Assembly (NCBI GenBank): GCA_030849805.1
Contig: JASANZ010002258.1
Coordinates: forward strand, 1-64,000
From: Sergeia podlipaevii
Lineage: Eukaryota > Euglenozoa > Kinetoplastea > Trypanosomatida > Trypanosomatidae
Length of the DNA: 64,000 nucleotides
Reading direction: 5' to 3'
Made by a program: the position numbers and the translations under genes. This document shows positions 1 through 9,870 of this stretch, in pieces (the first letter of the stretch is position 1; every line of letters begins with the position of its first letter). The notes beneath the pieces are model-generated. The model saw only the letters and a list, made by a program, of their open reading frames with translations. It was not told where the DNA came from and made no database searches.

Positions 1-1238
1 AGAAGCGGCGGGGCAATGTCAATCACACCACTGCCCCCATGCACGCGACGCTTGGTAAAACTCGCAGAGCCACCGGACTGCTGGTACACTTCATGGATAT
101 ACTTGTCATCAATCCAGTAGTAATGCGAGTGATAAATCATTCTGCCCAACTTATTTTTCACCTCATTAATTATGGAAGGAAAATCATAGGTGAGTACTCC
201 ATTCGCTTTAGCAGCGGGCCATCTTTCGTTGGTCAGCTGATAATGTATCTGAGCATCGTAAATAGGCACAGCGCTCACCTCCTCAAGTTCCTCCAGTTGT
301 ATTATCCCTGCGCGCAACCCATTTGGTGAACGCATGTCTTGCCACGGTACAGGATCGTCTGCAATCAGCGCGTCACTGTCCATCTCCCAATGCCGGAGTT
401 CCTTGTATAGATGGGTCAGAACACTCTGATCGGATACCCATGTGGCTTCAAAAACAGGAGTGTGTGTTTTCGTGTAATTCATAATGGCTTGGTACACCTC
501 ACGCAGTGCCCACACACGCGCAACAACAGTGCCGCTGTTCAAGTAGCGCATTTTGTTAAGATGCGACCTCACTCGTGGTGCGAGCACCATCCCGTGTTCC
601 TCCGCGTATGCCTTCGACGCATTTATCATCGTGCCAAATTCTATTGCACAAGAACTCGGTCCAGTATAAAAGTGTCGAGAGTGGCAATTGCTTTCCGCTG
701 AAACCACAAACGGCGCCATCTTCCGCCCCTCGCGTACTCCGCGCACATCCACTTCGCGCGGACTGGCAGCCGACTCGGCGATGAAACGATCAATATACGG
801 GAGCGGATCCATCCCAGTGAAGAAGGAGTCAGAGTCAGTGAAGATCAGCACGTCGTCGTCAGACAGACCCGCCTCAGCAAGAGTATTAAGCACAATATCA
901 ATTTTACTTAAAAACTGAAAGTCTTGATAATTATACCCAATGACAACTGTCGGCAGCCCGCTCATATACGCAGAGGCAACGTTGATGCACAGCTCATCAG
1001 AAATGCGTGTACTGACAACAACCGCCATCACACGCACCTCGCCACCCTTGCCGTCCGGGCGGCGCAGGTATACCTCCTCCTCATTGATTGGTGAGGGTTT
1101 TAGGGCGTGGGGTTCGCTGGAAGAAAAAAGCCACCATAAAAGCATGACCTGAAGTACCGTGAACAAACACACAGCAGCGCATAATGCTCTCTTCACGTAT
1201 TTGGGCAACCTGAGCTTAACGTGCCATTTACTGGTCAT
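1..1238 (-). CDS. Type II membrane glycosyltransferase-like protein (PLOD-type GT fold), C-terminus outside window
   Basis: The frame is open from an ATG at 1238 to the window edge (about 412 codons), and an in-frame TGA five codons upstream fixes the start. A short basic N-terminus (MTSKWHVKLRLPKYVKR) is followed by one hydrophobic segment (residues about 18-39), so a Golgi/ER type II membrane protein is likely. The lumenal part has a glycosyltransferase look: a beta-strand-like VMAVVVSTR, then DDDVLIFTDSDSFF with a DXD-type motif, and later KMRYLNSGTVVARVW and SDQSVLTHLY. This order resembles the glycosyltransferase domain of PLOD/procollagen galactosyltransferase proteins (DxD, then YLNSG, then DDQ). 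The acceptor is unknown; trypanosomatid surface glycoconjugates are a reasonable guess. A pyrimidine tract and AG lie about 110 nt upstream (1351-1365). The family call is inference from motifs. Confidence 0.7.
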   Translation of the reverse strand, partial: MTSKWHVKLRLPKYVKRALCAAVCLFTVLQVMLLWWLFSSSEPHALKPSPINEEEVYLRRPDGKGGEVRVMAVVVSTRISDELCINVASAYMSGLPTVVIGYNYQDFQFLSKIDIVLNTLAEAGLSDDDVLIFTDSDSFFTGMDPLPYIDRFIAESAASPREVDVRGVREGRKMAPFVVSAESNCHSRHFYTGPSSCAIEFGTMINASKAYAEEHGMVLAPRVRSHLNKMRYLNSGTVVARVWALREVYQAIMNYTKTHTPVFEATWVSDQSVLTHLYKELRHWEMDSDALIADDPVPWQDMRSPNGLRAGIIQLEELEEVSAVPIYDAQIHYQLTNERWPAAKANGVLTYDFPSIINEVKNKLGRMIYHSHYYWIDDKYIHEVYQQSGGSASFTKRRVHGGSGVIDIAPPL

Positions 1239-2430
1239 GAGTGCCGTTGCAGATCAAAAGTTTCTCATGTGATAGAGGATTGACACTGAAAAACGCCACA
1301 CTGTGCACAGATGAAAGCCCGCTGTATAGACGCTGACAAAAGGTGTTTAACTATCAAAAAAAAAATGTTAGCAAGAGAGATATAGAAGGTATAGCATTGC
1401 CACGTAGTACAAGTAAAAAAAAAAAAAAGATATGACAGAAGTAGAGTACTATACAAGTTTAACAGACAGCTAGTGTCTTATTCACCTTGAATGGTGATCA
1501 GTTCGATGGTATGTTGCCATCACCACCGAGTAGAAGAACTAGAACAACCTCTTTAATCTTACGGCATGGGAAGTTCCGTACCACACTTCCAACATCCACA
1601 GTTGCAATGAGTCTCAGTAAGAAGCTTGACATTAGCATTTGCTATGGGATCACAGCGTATTTATACTTGATACAATGAAAAAAAAAGGAACAAAGAAGAA
1701 AGCTGCAAAGTAGTGAAATCCACAACGCAACGCCGAATAACATACGTAGCAGCTCACTACAGCTAGCTAGTACGTGCCAGCTATGAATGAAACAAGAAAA
1801 CTGTCACAATGTATCTGTGCTCAAAATGGAAAAAAAGAAAAAAGCCACCAAGCAACATAAGAAAACCCCCTCATCCTTACAGCAAAAACAATACTACTGT
1901 CACAAAAATAACAAAATCTCATAACAAAATTGCAGTTCAAAAAAAAAGGGACCAAAAAAGATTACTAAAAACTTCTCTACAACTGGAGCATTTTACAAAA
2001 AAAAAAAAAGCGGGTACACTCAACAACAGCAAATAGATCCGTAGATATGCGGGTTAATACAAGCGAGTACCTGTCGGCACAACTGGTAACTCTTTGAAAT
2101 TAGAATGGAGAAAGAGTTCAAAAGAATAAGAAACATAGATTGTATATTTAAAAAAATTGTTGCATACTTTAAAAAAAAACGCAGCGAAATAACGTGAGCA
2201 GCATTGATGTTGCATTGTCGCCGTAAGAACACAGCCAACTCTCTTTATCATAATGATGTACCGTAAACGGAGCTCCATCAAGCACATCCCAGCAAGTGAT
2301 CTTCATTTTTATTTTTCTTCGTAAACACCTATTTTCAGGGCTGCTCTGGCGCGCCAGCCAGCATTCCAAATACCCCCTTACAAGCAATCGCCTAGAGCTC
2401 CATATGCGCGAAGACGTGGAGACTGGTCCC
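1239..2430. other. Intergenic spacer, no gene seen
   Basis: AT-rich spacer with long plus-strand A-runs (1356-1365, 1415-1428, and several between 1930 and 2180). It should hold the 3' UTR of the decayed zinc-finger gene and the 5' UTR of the glycosyltransferase gene. Open frames here are short and low in complexity. Confidence 0.7.
1351..1365 (-). promoter_or_regulatory. Candidate trans-splice site of the glycosyltransferase gene
   Basis: Ten A on the plus strand (1356-1365) are a T10 tract on the coding strand. The tract is followed by GATAG, which puts the AG at 1352-1351 and leaves a 5' UTR of about 112 nt. Confidence 0.45.
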
Positions 2431-4021
2431 TCAGTCGGAGGGCGGTGCAGGGCCCAGGTAGATCGGATGCTCGATGTGGATCGATATCGCTTTCTGGGCT
2501 TCACCTCACCCTTTTAATCCATCCTTGTGTGCAAAGCCGAAGCGGGGAGGGAAGAGGGAACTATTAAGGGAGGGGGAGTGGATACAGTCTGCTCGGGAGC
2601 GGAGACAGCAACGGCCTCTACATTCTTCTCCGGGGAGTCGATGAGGGCCGGAGCAGGTAGCTTGAAGACTTCGACCAAGTACATGGCAAGCTCCTTGCTG
2701 TTGAAAAGTTTGTCTGGCTTTATCTCCTGTAGGTTGTACTTGTATCGGATAGTTACCAGAGCTGGACAGATGAGGAAGTGACTCGAAGTTCCCATACACC
2801 TCGTGTGACGGAACCACGGGTCTCTCTTTACCCTGTACTGGGCATCATTGTGGTACCTATCTAAGTGTAATACGAGGGAGACATCATTTGCAAATGTCTT
2901 ACTGCATTGCGGGCAGAGAAGTCTAGTAGAGCGATTCTGAACAGTAACAGGCACGTCCTTCTTCGCAGCAACCGTGCACTACCTCACCTCGGGGTGCTTA
3001 GCGCGCATATGGAAGGCAAGGCCGGCTGTGGAGGTGTAGAGCCGTTTGCAGAAGCTACACGGATGCGGCACGGGGTCCTTCACGTTGGCGTCTGGTGTGC
3101 TAGAGTCTCCGACCTTATGCATCTTGTACACGTGCACGTGCATATTGCCCTTGTACGCATACTCGCTCGGGCAGTACGGGCACTTGAATCGTTGTAACGT
3201 AACGGACTCCGTCTTCGGCTTGCGGCGCGGCGGCAGCTCGTTATCTGGTCTTAGGAAGAGTTCCTTACCTGGATGATGCAGTCGTATGTGCTTATTGACC
3301 GCGGTAATGAACAATAAAAAAGCAAGGCGCATTATGCAAGTGACCGCGCTGTCAGCCGGCGCGGGCAGCTGTGGAGCGTCGTAAGCGCACTGTGCGTCCC
3401 AGGTCTCTCAGAGAAGGATCTACCCCAGGGCCTGTATGCCGAAGTCACGAACTCACAAACGTACGCGAGGTACATTTGCAGGCTCCTGGCTTCCCCCAGC
3501 ACGGGGTGATAGTCCCTGATATCACGAAGAGGTAGCCGGCATCATCAGGGTATCCAACTTTTAGCATCGGATAAGTTCAATTTCGACAAGACTAGAACAC
3601 CGCGCTACCCACTGGAGACTATTCACATTGCCGCCGTCCACGACGCACACACGACGCAGTTTGGAATATCTGAAAGGAACGATAATGAATCAAACACAAA
3701 AGCACAACTTCTAGCCTCTGTTGTTCTATGGATGTCACGTAGTCACCTAAGCATTCCCGAGGGACAGTTCGCTCGGTAGGATGACGAGGTGTCTTTGGAT
3801 CAGTTTTGCCAAACACCACCAACGACACGACGTCAGTTTGGTTGGAAATGAGCCCTGAGCACTCGCTCGCTCCGCAGGTCATAAAAAAAAGGAGGAATGG
3901 TGACGTTGAAGCCACCACCCAATGTACACCGTAGCACTCGCGTCCTTCGCGGCAAATCTTATGATACAGACTGACAGCATAGTTATCAACAAAGTGATCT
4001 GGGCTGCTGCCCAATGCGCAT
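2431..4021 (-). pseudogene. Decayed C2H2 zinc-finger protein gene (at least four fingers)
   Basis: The minus-strand frame from 3407 to 2514 encodes three intact C2H2 fingers, all CX2C-X12-H-X4-H: CPYC...HVYKMH, CSFC...HMRAKH and CPQC...HLDRYH. A TAG at 2979-2981 sits between the second and third in the same frame. A fourth, more N-terminal finger (CIMR...HIRLHH, about 3337-3275) keeps the spacing, but its second Cys is Arg. Further 5', coding-like text continues in other frames: one frame at about 3540-3334 (DYHPVLGEARSLQMYLAYV), another around 3840-3700 (FGKTDPKTPRHPTERTVP), and a likely old ATG at 4021 just after a CTTTTCTTTT...CAG acceptor-like stretch. At the 3' end a shifted frame gives IHIEHPIYLGPAPPSD and a TGA at 2431-2433. 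I read this as one gene of about 530 codons broken by several indels and stops. Multi-finger C2H2 proteins in trypanosomatids include mitochondrial RNA-editing accessory factors, but I cannot assign this one. Confidence 0.7.
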
Positions 4022-5059
4022 GTTTACTGTGCCAAAAGAAAAGCCCGTCATGCCCTGTTCAATCAGAAAACGCACTTGCAGCACTGCAGCAGGACACACT
4101 AGGGAAGTAGGTTTCCTCTCGCTAGTGGCATACGGGAGAATGTAGCGGAATGCCAAGGGCGATAGTGAACAGCCCTCTGGAAATAAAAACGATGTGTCAT
4201 TTCTAAATGTTTTTTTTTCTGAAGGTCCAAATGCATATCTTTGCATCTAAAAATGGTCAATGTACTAAAGTGTTTAGATAAAAAAGGAAGTAAACGTAAG
4301 GAAAATATACAACATAACGGTTATATGAAACATAGCCTTTCGGAGCTACTGAGGGAGTGCTGCGTCTTCTGTTGGCGTTGCAAGATCAAAATTCTCTGCT
4401 TCACGTGATTGTCTTCGTACTACATATAGGTTACCTCGCTCCACCTCCTTCCTCCGTATTTTCTTTAAAAAAAAAAAAAGAAGAAGAAGAAGAAACACGT
4501 ATTGACGCATACAGAAACACATGTAATAGCCACAAGCCTTGTCTATTCTATTAGAGGAAGACGGGGAGGAAAAATAGAACTTGTATTAAGACTTAAATCG
4601 CACATTTACAGCGTTAATCAAGTATTCTCTAGTAGTGGAACCTTCTGTTTCCAAAAGTGTTACTCCAAACACACACACACACACCATGTGAAAAACACAA
4701 GATATAAAAGCAATGACACATAAAAGAATAGCAAGTAGTATGAATACTAGTAAAAAGCGCTATACACATCTGGCATGCTGTTCTCTGTGTTTCACCTTCA
4801 CAATTATTTTTCTGCAGTTCATGGAAACTTAAAATGCGAAAACCACAGTAAAAATAAAAACTAGAGTGATATAGAGGAGGGAGGGGGAGGAAAACACCAA
4901 AGAGCAGTAGTGAGCAAGATACATGTATCAACACTGCCTCTTTTTCGAAGCCACATACACACACACATACCAAAAATGAAAAATAAAAAATCGCTGACAA
5001 AAACAGAAATATACAAGTACTCAGCAAAGGAAAAAAGTTAGTGATGCTATTTTTTTCTT
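4022..5059. other. Intergenic spacer, no gene seen
   Basis: AT-rich, with an A13 run at 4467-4479, an (AC)n tract at 4669-4684 and several purine-rich patches. The hydrophobic open frame at 4629-5063 is a translation of pyrimidine-rich spacer and was not accepted. Confidence 0.65.
4669..4684. repeat. (AC)8 microsatellite
   Basis: Perfect dinucleotide repeat in a spacer (GT on the coding strand). Confidence 0.9.
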
Positions 5060-6610
5060 TCAAAGCTCTGAGTTCATAGATGGGAGAACCGGTAGATCGC
5101 TTGGATGAGATACGAGAGTACCGTCATCACGTGTGTCTTCTACGGCTCCGTCTATTGGAACCTGAGGACTAGTGGAAGCAATGAGTAATCCCCATTCCTT
5201 GAGACCATATTCATCTTCAAGAATCCGAATGTAGTCAGTCCCGGCTGCTTCGTTCCTTTCTGGGAACGTACCATTGGTTAAAAATTGGTCAACGTCCCGC
5301 CGCGCCTGTGTGTCAAGGGGACGAGCGTATTCGGAGCTCCCATACCTATCTGCAGGTAGGCCCTTTGCATCCTCCAATGGAATTCCTACAGCTGTCTTAT
5401 TATGCTCTGCAAATGCGCTTGTTGTTGTTGTCTTTGCAACGCTGGCGTATTCAGCCTCAGGGTCGCGCTTTATTGAGTAGAGTGGGGGTGCGCGAGTGAT
5501 GCCATCAGGTGTGGTAGTGGATGCTCCATCCAGAAGATGCGCGTTAGATCCAGCACCAAAAGAAATGCCCTCTCTCTCTTTTGAGGCAAAATGCGCAGAG
5601 TCCCGAAGTACCGCACTCAGTTGCTCCAGAAACATAGAGGTCTCGATGAGGTAGCCCTGTAGCATCTGACCAATCTGCGAGGAGCTATGCTCGCGAAGAC
5701 TCTGAAGCTCGTTCTTGTACGCGGCATCCTTCTCTTCAAAATCACTAACAAGGTTCATTGCCCTTTGATACTGTTGTTCATCCGCCACGTCAAGTTCTTC
5801 AGTCTCCAGCTTAATGCGCTTGTCGCGCGCAGTACGTCGAGCTTTTCCCGCTGATGACAATAGTTTGGTGTGCTCAATGAGCGGCTTGATTTGCTCCAAA
5901 ATGTAGTCACCAATACGATTGCTGTAGTCTAAAAATGCTGTACTGTCACGGAACGCATGAATATTTTCCTCTGCTGTCTGCGTGAGCTGGGCAACGGTGC
6001 TATCCGTAAGGACGATGTTTGACGCAGCAGTGTTGGTAGAGGTTATGACACTGTCTAGTGCTGCAGCTGCGTGCTGAGTGGCCTTCATAGACTTTTTAGT
6101 TAACTTCTTCATCTTTCGAAGTTTTTTCCTTAGTGCTTTGGCATCCTTAAGCTGCTCTCGGATCTCATTCTCCTCTTCAACGTAGATACACTTGAGAGAT
6201 GGCTTGTTTCGGATCGTCATGGCGGAGTGTGTTGGCACTGCTGTCACTGTAGTGATGTCATCAGCATTTGTATCCCAGCCCTCCTCCACCTCTTCGTCGG
6301 AGCTCGACTCCTCATCGTCGTCTTCACTGGCATCATCTGCGGCAAACGTTTTGTGAATACCCTTAGCGATAGATTCATTCACATTTGCAGTTTTAGCTGC
6401 AAACTTCTCTTTAAGCGCGCCGATCTTCCCCTTCACTAATTCCGCAGTCTCTGATGACATTACTCCATCCGCTGAATTCGCAGGCAATTCCTCTTGCGGT
6501 GTCGCAGAATCATCTTTCTTTTTCTTTGAAGAAAATCCTTCCTTGCTCTTGGCTAGAGCTTTGTCATTTTGATTCAACAGATTTTCTCGACTCTTCTTTG
6601 GAGAAGACAT
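5060..6610 (-). CDS. Acidic coiled-coil protein, function unknown
   Basis: A 516-aa protein. The ATG at 6610 (MSSPKKSRENLL) is preferred over a longer frame whose extra 22 residues read through the pyrimidine tract. Layout: a Lys/Ser-rich N-terminus, an Asp/Glu/Ser run near residues 95-115 (DASEDDDEESSSDEEVEE), a Lys-rich helical stretch near 150-180 (KALRKKLRKMKKLTKKSMK), then long predicted helices (about 200-345) that could form a BAR-like or spectrin-like bundle. The C-terminal third is less ordered and carries YSIKRDPEAEY and a conserved-looking RILEDEYGLKEWG near the end. There is no signal peptide or membrane segment. A cytosolic scaffold or membrane-shaping role is possible but unsupported. 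Confidence 0.85.
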   Translation of the reverse strand: MSSPKKSRENLLNQNDKALAKSKEGFSSKKKKDDSATPQEELPANSADGVMSSETAELVKGKIGALKEKFAAKTANVNESIAKGIHKTFAADDASEDDDEESSSDEEVEEGWDTNADDITTVTAVPTHSAMTIRNKPSLKCIYVEEENEIREQLKDAKALRKKLRKMKKLTKKSMKATQHAAAALDSVITSTNTAASNIVLTDSTVAQLTQTAEENIHAFRDSTAFLDYSNRIGDYILEQIKPLIEHTKLLSSAGKARRTARDKRIKLETEELDVADEQQYQRAMNLVSDFEEKDAAYKNELQSLREHSSSQIGQMLQGYLIETSMFLEQLSAVLRDSAHFASKEREGISFGAGSNAHLLDGASTTTPDGITRAPPLYSIKRDPEAEYASVAKTTTTSAFAEHNKTAVGIPLEDAKGLPADRYGSSEYARPLDTQARRDVDQFLTNGTFPERNEAAGTDYIRILEDEYGLKEWGLLIASTSPQVPIDGAVEDTRDDGTLVSHPSDLPVLPSMNSEL

Positions 6611-7430
6611 TGTAAAATACTTTATAAAGAAAAAAGATATGGAATAATGAAATAACAGCAATATGTTTTGTGGCACTAGATTTTCTTTAAAAGGTCCTAC
6701 AGCAAAATGAAATGTAAGAGAACCTGTGTTTGTACTAGCTTAGTTGCACAACGACAAAATATATGCACTTCTTGAGAAATCACTGTTTGTTTGAGACTCC
6801 GGGTGAACCCTGGTGAGGAACAAAAGGTAAAAAAGAGGAGTGCGTACAGAAGAAAAGAAAATGGCACCCTAATATACATAATGCTCTGTACTGGGCAGCG
6901 AAGAACATCACGAATATGACTTTTTTTTTCTGCTATAGAATAGTCCAAACAACAAACAACATAAAATGCGTAGTTTAAAAAAAAAAATGCGTAATTACAG
7001 GTATCGATAGCAATTGTGGAGCGAGTGAAGCGCCTGCAATCTTGTGGAATATATATTCTTTTCACTATTTCTGTGCTATCAAAGCTTTCCAATACATGAT
7101 TATGCAAATAGGGATACAGTTTGCCTATGGTGGAAACGTCATCTCTCCCCCGAAATCTGCATCAAAACAAAATATTAATGAAAAAATGGATTGTTCTGTC
7201 ACTTAAAACTGAAAACATTTGCGCTTTTAATATAAGTACTACTAACGAACGCTCGTATGTGTCAAAAAAAAAAAAAAATAATAATAATAATAGCGACGAA
7301 TAAACAAGAATGAAAAGAACGAATCTTTGAATAAAATACCGATGAGTAACAATTGCACTAAAAACTGACTAAATAAATATCCTAACTACTGAGATAAGAG
7401 CCCTTTTACTAATCCTAACGAATTACGTTC
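6611..7430. other. Intergenic spacer, no gene seen
   Basis: AT-rich spacer with A-runs at 6977-6987 and 7264-7277, the latter followed by an (AAT)n stretch. It is the 3' UTR and 5' UTR space of the flanking minus-strand genes. Confidence 0.65.
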
Positions 7431-7877
7431 CTATGATGTAGCATCGTCTGATTTCTTCTCGTTAATGGCAGTGACCATATCCTGCTTGCAGCGCTCCATC
7501 GTTGAATCCTCAAGCGACAGCATCCGATTAGTCATGCTGAGAATTGACATATCCCACATCACAAAGAAACCAGTGGTAACAACAACAAAACCCATCATCC
7601 AAGGTATGGGCGTAGTAGCACGAAGATAGACTGGATTTGAGATGTGAGCAATGAGAAAGGACTCCTCCTTCTTGGCAAGTTTGTAGCTATGCACCCCAGT
7701 CCAGGTGGACGCAGCTATCACAAGCGCTTCGATGGAGAGGTTAAAGTAGCTTAAGCGCTTGCGGCGAACCAAGTAAAACTTGTGCATTTGGTGTCCGTCA
7801 AGAGCTGCCTGGCACTGCTGCACTCTGTCATTGTAATCTGAAGGGACGCTGATATAATATGCACCCTGGTAGGCCAT
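7431..7877 (-). CDS. Small two-TM protein, paralogue of the gene at 8681-9151
   Basis: A 148-aa protein from the ATG at 7877 (MAYQGAYYISVP); the longer frame adds only seven doubtful residues. Two hydrophobic segments (about 50-70 and 95-120) flank a loop containing AKKEESFLIAHISNPVYLR. The first half carries a Cys/His-containing helix (DYNDRVQQCQAALDGHQMHK) and the C-terminus is charged. It aligns along its length with the next upstream gene: (D/E)Y..R...C..A...H.M.K, YF.L, EE, NP...R..TP.P, and a closing helix ending in DM/DA-x-I. No known family is recognised. Topology predicts both ends on the same side of a membrane. Confidence 0.8.
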   Translation of the reverse strand: MAYQGAYYISVPSDYNDRVQQCQAALDGHQMHKFYLVRRKRLSYFNLSIEALVIAASTWTGVHSYKLAKKEESFLIAHISNPVYLRATTPIPWMMGFVVVTTGFFVMWDMSILSMTNRMLSLEDSTMERCKQDMVTAINEKKSDDATS

Positions 7878-8680
7878 GGCTGAAAAATAAAAATCCAAAT
7901 TTCTTACTGAGTAATAACCAAAAAAAAGAAAGATTCGTTGTCCTTACTATAAATGTGCAAAAAGAAAAACGGAAAGTTAAAAAGAAAAAAAGGAGGGCGT
8001 CACAAAAAATATATATAGAGAGAAAACCTCTCGCACCAAAGTAATTGGCATTCATATTGGTCAAAAAGCACCGCTGAGAAAAGCACACCAAAATGGCACG
8101 CAGCAATTGTCCAGAGATTTTTGTTTGCACACATCCACTACACTTGAGATAAAATGGGGATCCGCTAACCAAGTAAACTTTATACACTGTTGCTGCCTCA
8201 CATTCCTCATCCGATTCTATAACAGAAAAAAAGTGCTACTACAAAGATAAGAAACTGCACAGTATAAATAATAATAATAATAATAATATTGCCTAAGATG
8301 CTTCCTCGGATAGTAAGATAAACAGGTGCATACGCAAAATTCGTATCTCTGCTAATAAAACGAAAAGATAGCCAAAAAAAAAAAAAAATTGCAAAACGCA
8401 TCACATCTCGTCAATAGGTCAAGGCACATTTGCACACCCCTAGGCGATTCGCGGATGTCCAGCTGCGGAATATAGAATGATTGCGTTGATTTTTCTTTTT
8501 TCTTTAACTTTGATTTTTATTTCTGTCGAGACAAAGTTTGCTTTATCTATAGTCAAAAGAAAAAAAAACAGAAAAGAGCAAATGAGAACATTACAAAAAG
8601 ACGTCCGATTCCGACCGATGAATATATATATAATAATTGCACATACATATCTGCGTCCTTGCGATATGAATATAATGCTA
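7878..8680. other. Spacer between the two paralogous membrane-protein genes
   Basis: AT-rich, with an A14 run at 8374-8387 and an (AAT)n stretch near 8265-8288. The open frames on both strands are low in complexity, and no third copy of the paralogous gene is visible. Confidence 0.65.
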
Positions 8681-9151
8681 TTACTTTGTATTTGACGTGC
8701 CTTCAGCTCCACGTGTAATAGCGTCCTTTGCAGTAAACTCATAGCGATCAATGGCTGCGTTCTCGTAAGCAATTGCGCTATTCGTCGCCATCAGTGATGC
8801 AGCATCGGCCGGAAGGAACAGCAGGCCCGCAAAAACAAGAAGGCACGAGAAGAACGGGAAAGGTGTAAAAATGCGGCGCACAAAGGGGTTTCCAGTGACG
8901 GAATACATCCATGAAAGCTCCTCATCCGCAAGACGGCATGTTTCAGAGATCAGCCACCCTCCACAAAGTATGCAGCCCATGTCCAGCGCCAGACTAAAGT
9001 AGTTCCAATTCTTTGCCTTGGTAAATACTCCCTTGCGCATCTCATGCGCGTGGATGGCGCACTCGCAGTCATCTATGCGCTGACGGTATTCAAGAGGAAG
9101 GCTTGCCTTGGAAGCCGCAATAGACTGGAAATCAAGCGATGTGTTCCCCAT
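8681..9151 (-). CDS. Small two-TM protein with possible N-myristoylation signal, paralogue of 7431-7877
   Basis: A 156-aa protein from the ATG at 9151. The N-terminus MGNTSLD has Gly2 and Ser5 (counting Met as 1), close to an N-myristoylation consensus (Gly2, small residue at 6). The body matches its downstream neighbour: EYRQRIDDCECAIHAHEMRK, WNYFSLAL, ADEELSWMY, GNPFVRRIFTPFPFF, then a second hydrophobic segment and a charged tail. Identity is low, so the duplication is old. Hydrophobic segments lie at about 56-75 and 105-125. Function unknown. Confidence 0.8.
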   Translation of the reverse strand: MGNTSLDFQSIAASKASLPLEYRQRIDDCECAIHAHEMRKGVFTKAKNWNYFSLALDMGCILCGGWLISETCRLADEELSWMYSVTGNPFVRRIFTPFPFFSCLLVFAGLLFLPADAASLMATNSAIAYENAAIDRYEFTAKDAITRGAEGTSNTK

Positions 9152-9870
9152 TGTTGTTAGCAAAGATAAAGTCAATGGATAAGATGAAGTATGCCTGGTG
9201 CAGCAAGTATTAAAGAGGAAATGAAAAAGCTATGATGATTTTAGACGCGCGTGCTACTGCTAAGTAACTAATTAAAGAAAAATGTTTGGGTTGTATACAC
9301 AGTTAATACGATGCTAATTCTGAAAGAAGGAAAAATAGAAGATGCAGGAAGCACGCAGAGAAAGAAAAGAAAGTACAAATATGTTTAACTGAAGCGCAAA
9401 AGGGCATTGGAATCATATACTAGTAGAGAAACCACTTCTTCAACGTCACGAATGGCTCTGACAACGTGATTCATTTTTCTCTTGCAAAATTACATAAATG
9501 TTCTAATGTGATCACACAGAACTTACATCCAACAGCCGCTGTAAACAGACACACTCACGCGCACTCATCAAATCAGCGGCTATTGTTAACAAGCAATAAC
9601 AATAAGACGCCATCACCCAGCGACAGTGAAAACATACAACATAATAAGCTGATAAAGGCTTCCGTTAGCACCTAAACATAAAAGGGTAGGCATATGTATC
9701 TGACCCTATGAAACAATAGTATTGTAAAAAAAAAAAAATATTAATCGTAATCCCACAATGAACGCTATAGAACTAAACAACTAAAGGAAAATACAAAATA
9801 AAAAAGCATAGCGATAAGCTATCATAAGAAAGAGTATGTTGAATGAGAAGCTAAGCAACCTACGAATGAT
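9152..9870. other. Intergenic spacer, no gene seen
   Basis: AT-rich, with an A12 run near 9726-9737. No coding signal on either strand beyond short, unconvincing frames. Confidence 0.65.

Noticed and set aside
2979..2981. Reassigned TAG stop codon, as in some trypanosomatid relatives
   Set aside because: None of the roughly 30 other genes has an in-frame stop, and the zinc-finger gene has frame changes as well, so gene decay is simpler.
4629..5063. Hydrophobic minus-strand frame of 144 codons
   Set aside because: Phe/Leu/Cys/Val-rich translation of pyrimidine-rich and (GT)n spacer, with no coding character.
7859..8187. Overlapping frames on both strands between the two membrane-protein genes
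   Set aside because: Lys-rich on one strand and Phe-rich on the other, as expected from A/T runs; no similarity to the flanking paralogues.
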